Part shown: piece by piece, positions 25,363 through 34,164 of the stretch
Layout of the letters: each line of letters opens with the position of its first letter
Numbering within the stretch: position 1 is the first letter of the stretch
Source: Lachnospiraceae bacterium
GTDB lineage: Bacteria > Bacillota > Clostridia > Lachnospirales > Lachnospiraceae
Direction: 5' to 3'
NCBI GenBank assembly: GCA_011959925.1
Contig: BLMD01000396.1
Location: 1-46,124 of the forward strand
Length of the DNA: 46,124 bases
The notes under the pieces: model-generated
Database searches by the model: none
What the model saw: only the letters and a program-made list of their open reading frames with translations
Told to the model about the DNA's origin: nothing
Program-made: the position numbers and the translations under genes

Positions 25363-26258
25363 ATTATATAAAACAGCAGGGCTATCAGAGTTCTTTTTTT
25401 GGCGACATGACATCAGAGGTAAATGGTTTTTGCAGTTTACAATGTTTAAAAGATCATTCTATTACATGGATTAAGCAATCATCCAATCTTACTCCGGAAA
25501 TTGCATTAAACTTAAGGAATAGACAAAATCTTTTCATTGTGACAGGTGATAAGGAATTAGTTGAGGATAATCAAAATTATTTAGTGGTTGAAAATCCAAA
25601 GGCAGTGTTTTTTAATATTTTATCTTATTTCTTTAAGAAAGAACGAGAAACTTTGATTTCAGAAGATGCGGTTATCAAAACAGATCAAATTGGGAAAAAT
25701 GTTTCAATTGGACACCATTGCTATATTGATTCTAATGTCGTGATAGGGGATGGAACAGTGATCGGGAATCACGTATCCATTGATTCACCGTGTGTCATTG
25801 GAAAAAATGTCATTATTTATTCAGGTGTGGTGATAGGAACAGATGGATTTGGGTATTTCAAAGAAAACAACAAAAATAGAAAAGTACCACATTTTGGCGG
25901 CGTATCAATAGGAAATGACGTGGAGATTGGTGCAAATACATGTATTGACAGAGGAACAATAGAAGATACGGTAATTTGTGATAATGTAAAGATCGATAAC
26001 CTCTGTCATATAGGACACAATGTGTATATCGGAGAAAACAGTCTGGTAACAGCATTGACAGTTTTGGGAGGAAGCTGTAAAGTGGAAAAGAATTCTTATA
26101 TAGGAATTGGCAGTGTTGTTAAGAACCAAATAGAGATAGGAGAGAATGCGCTGGTTGGTATGGGGGCTGTTGTAACCAAATCAGTATTAGATAATAAAGT
26201 AGTAGCAGGTGTGCCTGCTAAAACATTGTATGATAATAATAAAAAAGGTAAAATTTAA
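25341..26258 (+). CDS. LpxD-like hexapeptide acyltransferase
   Basis: A 305-residue acyltransferase. The N-terminal LpxD-type UDP-sugar-binding domain (about residues 1-100, ending [16 protein letters not shown]) is followed by a long left-handed beta-helix. This carries [31 protein letters not shown], then [23 protein letters not shown] and [18 protein letters not shown], which are the active-site region motifs of LpxD. Gram-positive bacteria lack lipid A, so the acceptor is probably the 3- or 4-amino group of a nucleotide sugar in this pathway and the acyl chain may be short (inference). It overlaps both neighbours (22 bases upstream, one base downstream), so it is embedded in the operon. 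Confidence 0.8.
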   Translation: MQASELLNYIKQQGYQSSFFGDMTSEVNGFCSLQCLKDHSITWIKQSSNLTPEIALNLRNRQNLFIVTGDKELVEDNQNYLVVENPKAVFFNILSYFFKKERETLISEDAVIKTDQIGKNVSIGHHCYIDSNVVIGDGTVIGNHVSIDSPCVIGKNVIIYSGVVIGTDGFGYFKENNKNRKVPHFGGVSIGNDVEIGANTCIDRGTIEDTVICDNVKIDNLCHIGHNVYIGENSLVTALTVLGGSCKVEKNSYIGIGSVVKNQIEIGENALVGMGAVVTKSVLDNKVVAGVPAKTLYDNNKKGKI

Positions 26259-26830
26259 TGAAAAATTATTTTATACATGAAACAAGTATAGTAGATGAAA
26301 ACGTAAAAATCGGGAACGGAACGAAAATATGGCATTTTTCTCATATTCAGTCAGATTCTACAATAGGAGAAAATTGTTCTTTTGGGCAAAATGTAAATAT
26401 AAGCAGTCATGTTAAAATTGGAAATGGATGTAAGATACAGAATAATGTTTCTATTTACGAAGGGGTTGAATTAGAAGATTTTGTGTTTTGCGGACCATCT
26501 ATGGTTTTTACGAATGATTTGACGCCGAGAGCGAAATATCCGAAAGGAAGTGCAGGATACAAGAAAACCATACTGCATACCGGATCCACAGTAGGAGCGA
26601 ATGCAACGATCGTCTGCGGTCATGAAATTGGGAGTTGGGCAATGATTGCAGCCGGAGCAGTAGTAACAAGAGATGTTCCGGCATATGCACTTATGGCGGG
26701 TATTCCGGCAAAACAGATTGGATGGGTCTGTGAATGCGGTGAAAGACTCAGAGAGGGACTATGTTGTAGTCAATGCAGAAGAAATTATATTTTAAAAGAA
26801 GATAAATTAGTTTACGAAGAAAAGATATGA
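26258..26830 (+). CDS. wbpD: UDP-2-acetamido-3-amino-glucuronate N-acetyltransferase (WbpD-like)
   Basis: A 190-residue hexapeptide acetyltransferase. It has the WbpD-type start YFIHETSIVDENVKIGNGTKI and WHFSHIQ, then CGPSMVFTNDLTPRAKYP and VGANATIVCGHEIGSWAMI, and GAVVTRDVPAYALMAGIPAKQ. The C-terminal CECGERL...CCSQCRRNY is a small zinc-ribbon-like tail found in many WbpD proteins. It should acetylate the 3-amino group of UDP-GlcNAc(3NH2)A, the last step of the nucleotide sugar. It starts on the last base of the LpxD-like stop (TAATG). Confidence 0.88.
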   Translation: MKNYFIHETSIVDENVKIGNGTKIWHFSHIQSDSTIGENCSFGQNVNISSHVKIGNGCKIQNNVSIYEGVELEDFVFCGPSMVFTNDLTPRAKYPKGSAGYKKTILHTGSTVGANATIVCGHEIGSWAMIAAGAVVTRDVPAYALMAGIPAKQIGWVCECGERLREGLCCSQCRRNYILKEDKLVYEEKI

Positions 26831-26845
26831 TAGGAGGAGATTGCT

Positions 26846-27922
26846 ATGAGGTATGCGTTGATTGGATGCGGTCGCATTGCGACAAATCACATTAAGGCGG
26901 CAGTGAATAATAAATTGGATCTGGTAGGTGTTTGTGATATTTATCCTGAAAAAATGGAAGCCCTTTTAGAAAAACACGGACTTGAAAAAGAAACAGGAAT
27001 TCACTGGTATACCGACTACAAAGATATGCTGGAAACAGAGAAACCGGAATTGGTAAGTATTGCTACGGAAAGCGGCAGCCATGCGGAAATTGCTTTGTAC
27101 TGTATTGAAAAAGGGATTCATGTGATTATTGAAAAGCCAATGGCAATGAGTATGGCAGATGCAGATAAAATTATACAATTATCCGAAGAAAAGAACGTAA
27201 AAGTTGCTGCCTGTCATCAAAATCGATTTAATGTTGCAGTCCAGGAATTGAGGAAAGCTTTAGAATCAGGCAGATTTGGGAAGATATCCCATGGTTCTGT
27301 CCATGTAAGGTGGAATAGAAATCAGGGGTATTATGATCAGGCTCCCTGGAGAGGAACATGGGAGCAGGATGGCGGAGCGTTGATGAATCAATGTATTCAC
27401 GGGATTGATCTTCTTCGATGGATGATGGGAGATGAGGTAGAAGAAGTCTACGGAGCAACAAGGCAGCAGTTTCATGATTATCTGGAAGCTGAAGATATTG
27501 GTATGGCGGTAGTGAAATTTAAAAATGGAGCCATCGGGACAATTGAGGGGACAACAAATGTATATCCCCAAAATTTGGAGGAAACGCTGTACCTTTTTGG
27601 AAAAAACGGGACTGTGAAAATTGGAGGAACTTCGACCAATAATATAGATGTCTGGGACTTTGCAGACGAAACAGAAAAAGACACAAAAAATAAAGGGTTA
27701 GTAGAGGCTACAAGCAATGTTTATGGGAATGGACATACAAGTCTGTTCGCAGATGTAATAGACGCAGTTAAAAATGATCGAAAGCCATATGTAGATAGTG
27801 TTGCGGGAAGAAATGCATTGGAAATGATACTTGCAATATATAAAAGCCAGAAAACCGGACAGCCGGTACGTCTTCCTTTAGAAACTTTTGCAAGTACAGA
27901 TATGGAAGGAGAATTTAAATGA
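26846..27922 (+). CDS. wbpB: Gfo/Idh/MocA-family oxidoreductase (WbpB-like)
   Basis: A 358-residue NAD-dependent dehydrogenase that by context oxidises C3 of UDP-GlcNAcA. The N-terminal Rossmann motif is YALIGCGRIATNHIKAA, the EKP motif is in HVIIEKPMAMSM, and the active-site region has ACHQNRFN and GGALMNQCIHGIDLLRWMMG, the Lys/His arrangement typical of WbpB. The following NVYPQNLEETLYLFGKNGTV is also WbpB-like. A strong ribosome site (AGGAGGAG) precedes ATG 26846. It overlaps the GT4 gene by four bases (ATGA). Confidence 0.88.
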   Translation: MRYALIGCGRIATNHIKAAVNNKLDLVGVCDIYPEKMEALLEKHGLEKETGIHWYTDYKDMLETEKPELVSIATESGSHAEIALYCIEKGIHVIIEKPMAMSMADADKIIQLSEEKNVKVAACHQNRFNVAVQELRKALESGRFGKISHGSVHVRWNRNQGYYDQAPWRGTWEQDGGALMNQCIHGIDLLRWMMGDEVEEVYGATRQQFHDYLEAEDIGMAVVKFKNGAIGTIEGTTNVYPQNLEETLYLFGKNGTVKIGGTSTNNIDVWDFADETEKDTKNKGLVEATSNVYGNGHTSLFADVIDAVKNDRKPYVDSVAGRNALEMILAIYKSQKTGQPVRLPLETFASTDMEGEFK

Positions 27923-29046
27923 TTCGGATTTGCCATATGACGAGTGCGCATCCAAGCGATGATATGCGCATATTTCAAAAGGAATGCAGATCATTGGCAA
28001 GGCAAAAAGATTTTGAGGTTTATTTAGTCGCACAAGGCGAAAGCAGGCAAGAGTCTGATGTGATTGTTACGGGTATTGGTCAAAATCCCGTTGGACGGTT
28101 AAAGCGTATTTTTAGTGTGACAAAAAAAGTATATAATAAAGCGGCTGAATTGAATGCTGATATTTATCACATACATGATCCGGAATTGCTGTTGTATGCC
28201 AGAAGACTGAAAAAAAGAAATAATATCGTTGTTTTTGACAGTCATGAGTATTATGTACAGCAGATTCGTGAAAAGGGATATATACCGGTTTATTTAAGAA
28301 AGATAATCGCATTTTTATATAAAACGTATGAAACACATGTTGTAAAGAAGATAGATGCTGTAATTGTTCCGTGTACTGTATTTGGCAGGAATCCATTTCG
28401 TAAAACAACGAAAAACACTATTTTGCTGGATAATTATCCAATTTTGGACAGGAGCAGGACGTTTTTGAAACGAATCAATATTCGAGATAAAAAAGAGCCA
28501 AAAGTATGTTATGTTGGACTATTAAGCAAGGAAAGAGGAATCACAAATTTAGTAAAAGCCTGTTATCACGCCCATGTAAAGCTTATATTGGCAGGGCGTT
28601 TTAGTTCAAACAGCTATATGGAAGAAGTCATGAAAATGAGAGAAGCAGAATGTATTGATTATCGTGGTTTTTGCGATTTTGATGAGGTTACGGAGATTTA
28701 TCGTCAGTCGGATATCGGTTCTGCCATGTTGTTAAAGGTCGGACAATATGCTACAGTAGAGAATTTGCCTACAAAAGCATATGAATATATGCAAGTTGGA
28801 TTACCCATGATCATGTCAGATTCAAGATATAATAAACAATTAATGGAGGAAAATGACTTTGCATATTTAGTTGATCCAGATAATATAGAAGAAATTTCTG
28901 ATGCCATTACTTATATCATACAACATTACGAAGAAACAGTGAACAAGACCGAGTTGGCGAATAAAATGGTGCAGGAGAAATACAATTGGGATACTGAATT
29001 TCAAAAATTGCTGAATTTATACAATAAGTTGCTAAAGAGAGCGTAA
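27919..29046 (+). CDS. Family 4 glycosyltransferase
   Basis: A 375-residue GT-B transferase. The N-terminus, ICHMTSAHPSDDMRIFQKECRS, is the pattern of transferases that sit in diacetamido-uronic acid clusters (WbpH-like). IYHIHDPELLLYARRLKK and FDSHEYYVQQI follow, then the C-terminal KVCYVGLLSKERGITNLVKA, DYRGFCDFDEVTEIYRQSDI and NLPTKAYEYMQVGLPMI, which binds the donor. Coupled to wbpB by an ATGA overlap, it may use the WbpB-pathway sugar as donor (inference). No membrane helix. Confidence 0.85.
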   Translation: MIRICHMTSAHPSDDMRIFQKECRSLARQKDFEVYLVAQGESRQESDVIVTGIGQNPVGRLKRIFSVTKKVYNKAAELNADIYHIHDPELLLYARRLKKRNNIVVFDSHEYYVQQIREKGYIPVYLRKIIAFLYKTYETHVVKKIDAVIVPCTVFGRNPFRKTTKNTILLDNYPILDRSRTFLKRINIRDKKEPKVCYVGLLSKERGITNLVKACYHAHVKLILAGRFSSNSYMEEVMKMREAECIDYRGFCDFDEVTEIYRQSDIGSAMLLKVGQYATVENLPTKAYEYMQVGLPMIMSDSRYNKQLMEENDFAYLVDPDNIEEISDAITYIIQHYEETVNKTELANKMVQEKYNWDTEFQKLLNLYNKLLKRA

Positions 29047-29064
29047 AAATGGAGAGTCTACAAT

Positions 29065-30360
29065 ATGCAATTGATTTTTAAAAAATACGATTTTATGATA
29101 AAAAATGTTTGCCGCTTTTTTTCATCGAATAAAATCCAGGTTGGCTGTTTTATTCTTTATAAAATTATGGTGGATATTTTGTACCTTCTTTATAGTGGGA
29201 GAACTATGGAATATGGAATACAGATTTCACCGTTGAATATAATAAGTTCGTATCTTTGTGTGATTTTATATTCTTATTTTATATGTATGAATGGTAACAG
29301 CCAAACTTTCTCGGCGCTTTTGATGATATTTCTGAATATGACTTATTTCATACCTATTACAACTTATTGTAGTTTGGGACCAGGAAGCAGCAGCTTTTTC
29401 TTTTTTGCAATTATATATTGGGGCTTTTTGTCTTACTTACAAATAAAAATTCCTGTCGTGAGGTTTAGAAGAAAAGAGTCTGTTTTGCTGGATAGATTAT
29501 TTTATTTATTATTTCTTGCAATTGCAGTACTGACGATATATATATCTGCAAAGTATACTGGTTTTCGGATTATTACAGATTTGCTAAATGTATATGAAGC
29601 CAGAACCGAGGCATCTTCATATAATATGCCCACTTGGCTCGTGTATCTACAGAATTTTTCAACAATATTAATTCCGCTGATGATATTATTTTCTTTTTGT
29701 AAAAAGAAATATTTTTTTGCGGTTGCTGGATGCTTCTTACTGTTGCTAAATTTTTCATTTGCAGGGCACAAAAGTGTTTTATTTATGGGAATTCTTCTGA
29801 TTGCAGGTTATTTGTTTTGGAGAAAAGAAATGATTTCTCTGATAGTTCCAGGAGGAACACTCATCGGTATATTTGCAATTTTAGAAGAACGGTTATTTCA
29901 GCAAGCTTATATCAATAGCTTTTTTTTCCGTAGGGAAGGATTTGTTTTAGCAGCATTATCAGATAATTACTATCGTTATTTTAAACATAATCCTACGGAT
30001 TTATTCCGAAGTACTTTTTTAGGTAAATTAGGATGGACCAGTCCATATAATCAGACGATTCCAAAAGTAATAGGGAACAACTATATGACACAAGTGATAG
30101 GCTGTAATAACGGTATGCTGGGTGATGTATGGGGACATTTAGGGATGATTGGAATTGTTATCATGCCTATTATTTTAATCGTATGTTTTCGAATGTTTGA
30201 TACGGCTTCTTATGGGTTAAATACGAAGTATTTAATAGGAATCTGTATTTATTATGCAGTAGGTTTTGCAAATTCGACTTGGAGTACGATTTTGCTGTCG
30301 CATGGTTTTTTGATTGCCTGCATGGTGTTTTTCCTCTTTCCCAGAGAAAATAATACTTAG
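29065..30360 (+). CDS. wzy: Wzy-like oligosaccharide repeat-unit polymerase
   Basis: A 431-residue integral membrane protein with about eleven or twelve predicted helices. The C-terminal half has a large loop with GKLGWTSPYNQTIPKVIG and NNGMLGDVWGHLGMIGI, which resembles the NTG-LGD-y-n-G-G element of bacterial repeat-unit polymerases. It follows a GT4 and precedes a Wzz-like chain-length protein, the usual order for Wzx/Wzy systems. It should join lipid-linked repeats outside the membrane. Base composition is very AT-rich, as expected for wzy genes. Ribosome site GGAGAG. Confidence 0.75.
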   Translation: MQLIFKKYDFMIKNVCRFFSSNKIQVGCFILYKIMVDILYLLYSGRTMEYGIQISPLNIISSYLCVILYSYFICMNGNSQTFSALLMIFLNMTYFIPITTYCSLGPGSSSFFFFAIIYWGFLSYLQIKIPVVRFRRKESVLLDRLFYLLFLAIAVLTIYISAKYTGFRIITDLLNVYEARTEASSYNMPTWLVYLQNFSTILIPLMILFSFCKKKYFFAVAGCFLLLLNFSFAGHKSVLFMGILLIAGYLFWRKEMISLIVPGGTLIGIFAILEERLFQQAYINSFFFRREGFVLAALSDNYYRYFKHNPTDLFRSTFLGKLGWTSPYNQTIPKVIGNNYMTQVIGCNNGMLGDVWGHLGMIGIVIMPIILIVCFRMFDTASYGLNTKYLIGICIYYAVGFANSTWSTILLSHGFLIACMVFFLFPRENNT

Positions 30361-30372
30361 GAGAAATAGAAA

Positions 30373-31356
30373 ATGAAACATTTAGATTATTCGATCGACG
30401 ATATAAAAATAAATATAAAAAAGAATAAAAAAAGTATGATCCGTATTTTTGCCGTTAGTATTTTAATAGGCATTTGTTTCGGAATTGTATGTGGTCTAAT
30501 GTATAAACAGCCCGTTTATACATTAGATGATACGGTAGTGGACTTTATAGATCTCAAATCTATAGAAAAAGATGAAATATATTATTATAATGCAATGAAT
30601 GCATTAAAAGAAAAAAAGCTTTCTTTAGATTCTTATGTACAGTATTTAGGACAAGTAGATTTGAGTATGCAAGGAGCAATGAAGATAGAAGAGTTTCAAG
30701 AAAAAATAATACAGTTTGATGATCAATATCGTATAGTTTGGAATGAATGGTGGAATTCCAGTGTGCTTGGCTATGGATCAAAAGAAATTATGGAGCAGTT
30801 TTTGGAGGATCAGATTATAACATATGACAGTAAAATAGAAGCTGCTGATGAGATGATAGAAGAAGCGAAAAATCGCTCTTTTACTAGGTCTTTTGTTTCT
30901 ATAACCGAAACAGCAGCATTAGATAATATACTTTCCGCTAAGAAAGAGAAAAAAACTTGGGAATTAAAAAGAGACCTGGTAATAGAAACGGATGAAAAAA
31001 CGAAAACAAATGAGAATATAAAAATGGATGATTTGTTGGAGCAGAGTTCGTCTGATCTGAATCAGCTTGTGAGAGAGTTTAACACTGTAATAGAATATCT
31101 GGAATTGAATGAACAATATGATATTATTTACAACAAATATCTGATGAAACAGTATATCACAAGTGTTGGCATAGATGAGGATTTACCTCTGGAAAAGGTT
31201 ATGGCAAATAGTAAAAATAATGCAATTATATATGCCAAAAGTGTAGCAGGACTTGATAATGGAAAAGAGAGATTTTTTGCTATTGTAACATTCTTCGCGT
31301 TATTTGGAATTGTTGTGTCTATTTTGTGGGGGGGGATTTACAACTCGAGAAGATAG
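30373..31356 (+). CDS. Wzz-like chain-length determinant/polysaccharide co-polymerase
   Basis: A 327-residue protein with Wzz topology: a membrane helix at about residues 22-45 (MIRIFAVSILIGICFGIVCGL), a long mostly helical outer part (about 50-295) rich in Glu/Lys, and a second membrane helix (FFAIVTFFALFGIVVSILW) near the C-terminus. No tyrosine-kinase domain is attached. It should set polymer length together with the Wzy genes on either side. The frame ends soon after a G8 run (31328-31335), at WGGIYNSRR. One more G would extend the protein by about 45 residues to a TAA at 31490, directly before the next ribosome site, and would fill the otherwise empty 148-base gap. The short, basic end is also a plausible natural terminus. 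Confidence 0.75.
   Translation: MKHLDYSIDDIKINIKKNKKSMIRIFAVSILIGICFGIVCGLMYKQPVYTLDDTVVDFIDLKSIEKDEIYYYNAMNALKEKKLSLDSYVQYLGQVDLSMQGAMKIEEFQEKIIQFDDQYRIVWNEWWNSSVLGYGSKEIMEQFLEDQIITYDSKIEAADEMIEEAKNRSFTRSFVSITETAALDNILSAKKEKKTWELKRDLVIETDEKTKTNENIKMDDLLEQSSSDLNQLVREFNTVIEYLELNEQYDIIYNKYLMKQYITSVGIDEDLPLEKVMANSKNNAIIYAKSVAGLDNGKERFFAIVTFFALFGIVVSILWGGIYNSRR
31328..31335 (+). repeat. G8 homopolymer at the end of the Wzz-like gene
   Basis: Eight consecutive G. The present length gives a stop at 31354-31356. Nine (or six) would open a tail to 31490, while seven gives a short tail ending soon after. This is a possible slippage site in an AT-rich gene. Confidence 0.85.
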
Positions 31357-31504
31357 AGCCTTATAATATATCTTATGAAACATACAAAGTACTTTTTATA
31401 GAATATAGACGGATTTCATATTCGGAATTATTTAATATAATTCGCAACATATTTATACACCAAGTGTTTAGTAATTATAGTTGGGCTTAAAGAGAGGTGT
31501 GGAT

Positions 31505-32998
31505 ATGAAATCTATATATTGGATAAAAAGATTTGTGTTGTATTTTGCATTAATTGCTTATGTGTATTTATGGTCATGCCGTTTATGGTTTGAAAATTGT
31601 TATGTAAGTTTATTGATTCAGGTTCCGTATATATTGTTATTCATTGTGGATATATGCGTTTTGTGGAGTCATAGAAAAGATGTTTGTAAGATAATGGGTT
31701 ATTATTTTTACAAAAATAAGCTGTTGTTTTTGGGAATAGCTCTATTTGTGTTATATGATGTTTTGACATTGTTTTACGCTGTGACGCTTTCTTATTCCAT
31801 TAACAAATATATGATGTTTGTACGGACAATTTTTTTGATCGGAAGTATATTTTTATGTTGTTATGAAAACGATGATTCGATTAGAAAAAAGAATGAAGAG
31901 AACCTTATAAGATGTATTTGTTTTATATTGATTGTTTTTGTTATTACTACCATAATTAGATGGAGTCTGGGTTTATCACCCTTTTTAATGCGTATCAGCT
32001 TACGTATGGATTATAATGTATATGCTGCATATTTTTTGTTTGCATTAACATTTTATATATTCTATTATATGAAACGAGAGGAAAGCTTTTTTGGAAGCGT
32101 TAAACTGATTTACCTTATATTTGTGATTATTTCATGTGATTTTATATATTTATCTGCTTCTCGGAGAGCTCTTATATTATGTCCTATTGTGGTTACTATT
32201 TCGCTGCTTTTTTACATAGTGCGAAAAACTGTAAAATATAAAAATTCCCACATAAAAGTATGGAATATGAGAAATATCAAGTCATATGTATTGATGTTAT
32301 GCTTTGTGATTGTGTTGGTCGTTAATTTTAAATATAGCATACCTATATTTGAAAAATATATATCAACAGTGAGTGAGGAAAAGAAAGAAGCTCATAAAAA
32401 TTTTATGAGAGAATGTTTAACCAGCGGACAGTCTAATGGACAAACGAATGATCAACAGACGGTTAATATTTCTGAAACGAGTATCTCGGAGCGATACGAA
32501 AGCGTTAAATCAGAAGAAGGCATGGTATCCCGGCAAAATATCTGGAAAGTATCTATTGCGGGAATAAAAGAATTTGATTTAAAAGAAATTATTTTTGGTA
32601 AGGGAAACGGTTATAGCTGGAATATTTATGAAAATGATGAAGATGAGGAAGTGAGAGAACTATTAGATTTATATGGTATGGAAAAGTCTAAGCCGCAGTG
32701 GATGATGCCTCATAATTTCATTTTGACAGAATTTTTAGAGGGCGGACTTTTAAAAATACTTCTGATTCTTTTTCTGACGATAGCGATTATTTATAGTTTA
32801 TTTCAGTATATAAAGACAGACAATGTTTATGGATGTATGTTTTTATTATTATATTTTTGTTTTGCAGCCAACTTTATGCTGGGCACGACACATGGTCTTT
32901 TGGGAGAAGATTTATTCTGGTTGACAACCGGACTTCTCATTCTTTTTAGAAGTAATGAAACTATGGTGGAAAAAAATATATTTAGAAAAAAGGAGTAG
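31505..32998 (+). CDS. O-antigen ligase/polymerase-like membrane protein
   Basis: A 497-residue membrane protein. ATG 31505 is chosen over TTG 31481 because AGAGAGGTG lies just before it. About ten to twelve helices are visible. An outer loop (about residues 275-400) contains SRQNIWKVSIAGIKEF, GKGNGYSWNIYE and MMPHNFILTEFLEGGLLKILL, the last being the HN-x-x-L...G-G pattern of the Wzy_C/WaaL superfamily. It is the third ligase/polymerase-like protein in the window and the second in this block, so it may transfer the finished polymer to wall or protein while the 29065 gene polymerises (inference). An Asn/Gln/Ser/Thr-rich stretch lies in the loop near residue 305. Confidence 0.72.
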   Translation: MKSIYWIKRFVLYFALIAYVYLWSCRLWFENCYVSLLIQVPYILLFIVDICVLWSHRKDVCKIMGYYFYKNKLLFLGIALFVLYDVLTLFYAVTLSYSINKYMMFVRTIFLIGSIFLCCYENDDSIRKKNEENLIRCICFILIVFVITTIIRWSLGLSPFLMRISLRMDYNVYAAYFLFALTFYIFYYMKREESFFGSVKLIYLIFVIISCDFIYLSASRRALILCPIVVTISLLFYIVRKTVKYKNSHIKVWNMRNIKSYVLMLCFVIVLVVNFKYSIPIFEKYISTVSEEKKEAHKNFMRECLTSGQSNGQTNDQQTVNISETSISERYESVKSEEGMVSRQNIWKVSIAGIKEFDLKEIIFGKGNGYSWNIYENDEDEEVRELLDLYGMEKSKPQWMMPHNFILTEFLEGGLLKILLILFLTIAIIYSLFQYIKTDNVYGCMFLLLYFCFAANFMLGTTHGLLGEDLFWLTTGLLILFRSNETMVEKNIFRKKE

Positions 32999-33004
32999 TT
33001 TGAT

Positions 33005-34135
33005 ATGCAATTTCGGGATTTAAATAAACAGTACGAAAATCTGAAAGACGAAATAGATCAGGCGATTCAGGAAGTAATTTCCGATTGTAATTTTATCAGT
33101 GGGCGCCAGGTAAAAGAACTGGAAGAAAGATTAGCTTCTTATGTTGGAAAAAAGCATTGTATCACATGTGCCAATGGAACGGACGCGCTTACGCTTGCAA
33201 TGATGGCATGGGAAATTGGTCCGAAGGATGCAGTGTTTGTTCCGGATTTTACCTTTTTTTCAACCGGAGAAATTGTTTCGTTTGCGGGAGCAACTCCTGT
33301 ATTTGTAGATGTTGATTTGGATACATTTAATATGTCTGCGGAGAGTCTGGAACAGAAGATTCAGGAAATTATTCGGGACGGGAAATTGATACCGAGAGCA
33401 ATTGTGCCGGTTGATCTTTTTGGACTGCCGGCGGATTATTCTAAAATTCAGCGAATTGCCGAAAAATATCATTTGTATATTTTGGAAGATGCGGCACAGG
33501 GATTTGGCGGAAAAATCGGTGATCAAAGAGCATGCAGTTTTGGCGATATCAGTACAACCTCATTTTTTCCGGCGAAGCCTCTGGGATGTTATGGAGACGG
33601 TGGAGCTGTATTTACAGATGACGATAAAACCGCAGAACTTATCCGGTCATTCTGTGTGCATGGCAAAGGAGCCATAAAATATGATAATATACGCATAGGA
33701 GTAAATTCCAGGCTTGATACGATACAGGCTGCAATATTATTGCCAAAGCTGGAGGCTTTTTGCAGATATGAATTGGAAGATATTAATAGGTCTGCAGAAT
33801 TGTATACCAGTCTTTTATCACATATGGTTAAAACGCCGATTGTTCCGGAGGGCTTTTTTTCAAGTTGGGCACAATATACCATTCAGCTGCATAGCCCCGA
33901 AGAAAGAAGTGTCATACAGGAGGAATTGCATAAGGAAGGGATTCCTAGTATGGTATATTATATAAAACCAATGCATAAGCAGCGGGCATTTGCAGGGTTG
34001 GATGTCAGAGATGAGGACTATGCAAATACAATTCAGTTGTGTGATACTGTACTTTCACTGCCGATGCATCCATATCTATCAGAAGAAGAGATTCAGAAAG
34101 TGGCAGGTGTGATACTGCAATGTTTGAATAAATAA
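33005..34135 (+). CDS. wbpE: UDP-3-keto-glucuronate aminotransferase (WbpE-like, DegT family)
   Basis: A 376-residue PLP aminotransferase. The WbpE-type start is MQFRDLNKQYENLKDEIDQA. TCANGTDALTLAMMAWEIG binds the PLP phosphate, YILEDAAQGFGGKIGD holds the PLP Asp, and TSFFPAKPLGCYGDGGAVF holds the catalytic Lys. NSRLDTIQAAILLPKL is also typical. It should aminate the C3 ketone made by WbpB, after which WbpD acetylates it. It is separated from wbpA/B/D by the polymerase and Wzz genes but lies in the same transcript. Ribosome site AGGAG, start six bases after the previous stop. Confidence 0.88.
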   Translation: MQFRDLNKQYENLKDEIDQAIQEVISDCNFISGRQVKELEERLASYVGKKHCITCANGTDALTLAMMAWEIGPKDAVFVPDFTFFSTGEIVSFAGATPVFVDVDLDTFNMSAESLEQKIQEIIRDGKLIPRAIVPVDLFGLPADYSKIQRIAEKYHLYILEDAAQGFGGKIGDQRACSFGDISTTSFFPAKPLGCYGDGGAVFTDDDKTAELIRSFCVHGKGAIKYDNIRIGVNSRLDTIQAAILLPKLEAFCRYELEDINRSAELYTSLLSHMVKTPIVPEGFFSSWAQYTIQLHSPEERSVIQEELHKEGIPSMVYYIKPMHKQRAFAGLDVRDEDYANTIQLCDTVLSLPMHPYLSEEEIQKVAGVILQCLNK

Positions 34136-34164
34136 ACTGTAAATAAGTAGGAAAGGAACAATAC

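Noticed and set aside
31481-31504. TTG start extending the third ligase-like protein by eight residues
   Set aside because: The extension would run over the AGAGAGGTG ribosome site that serves ATG 31505.
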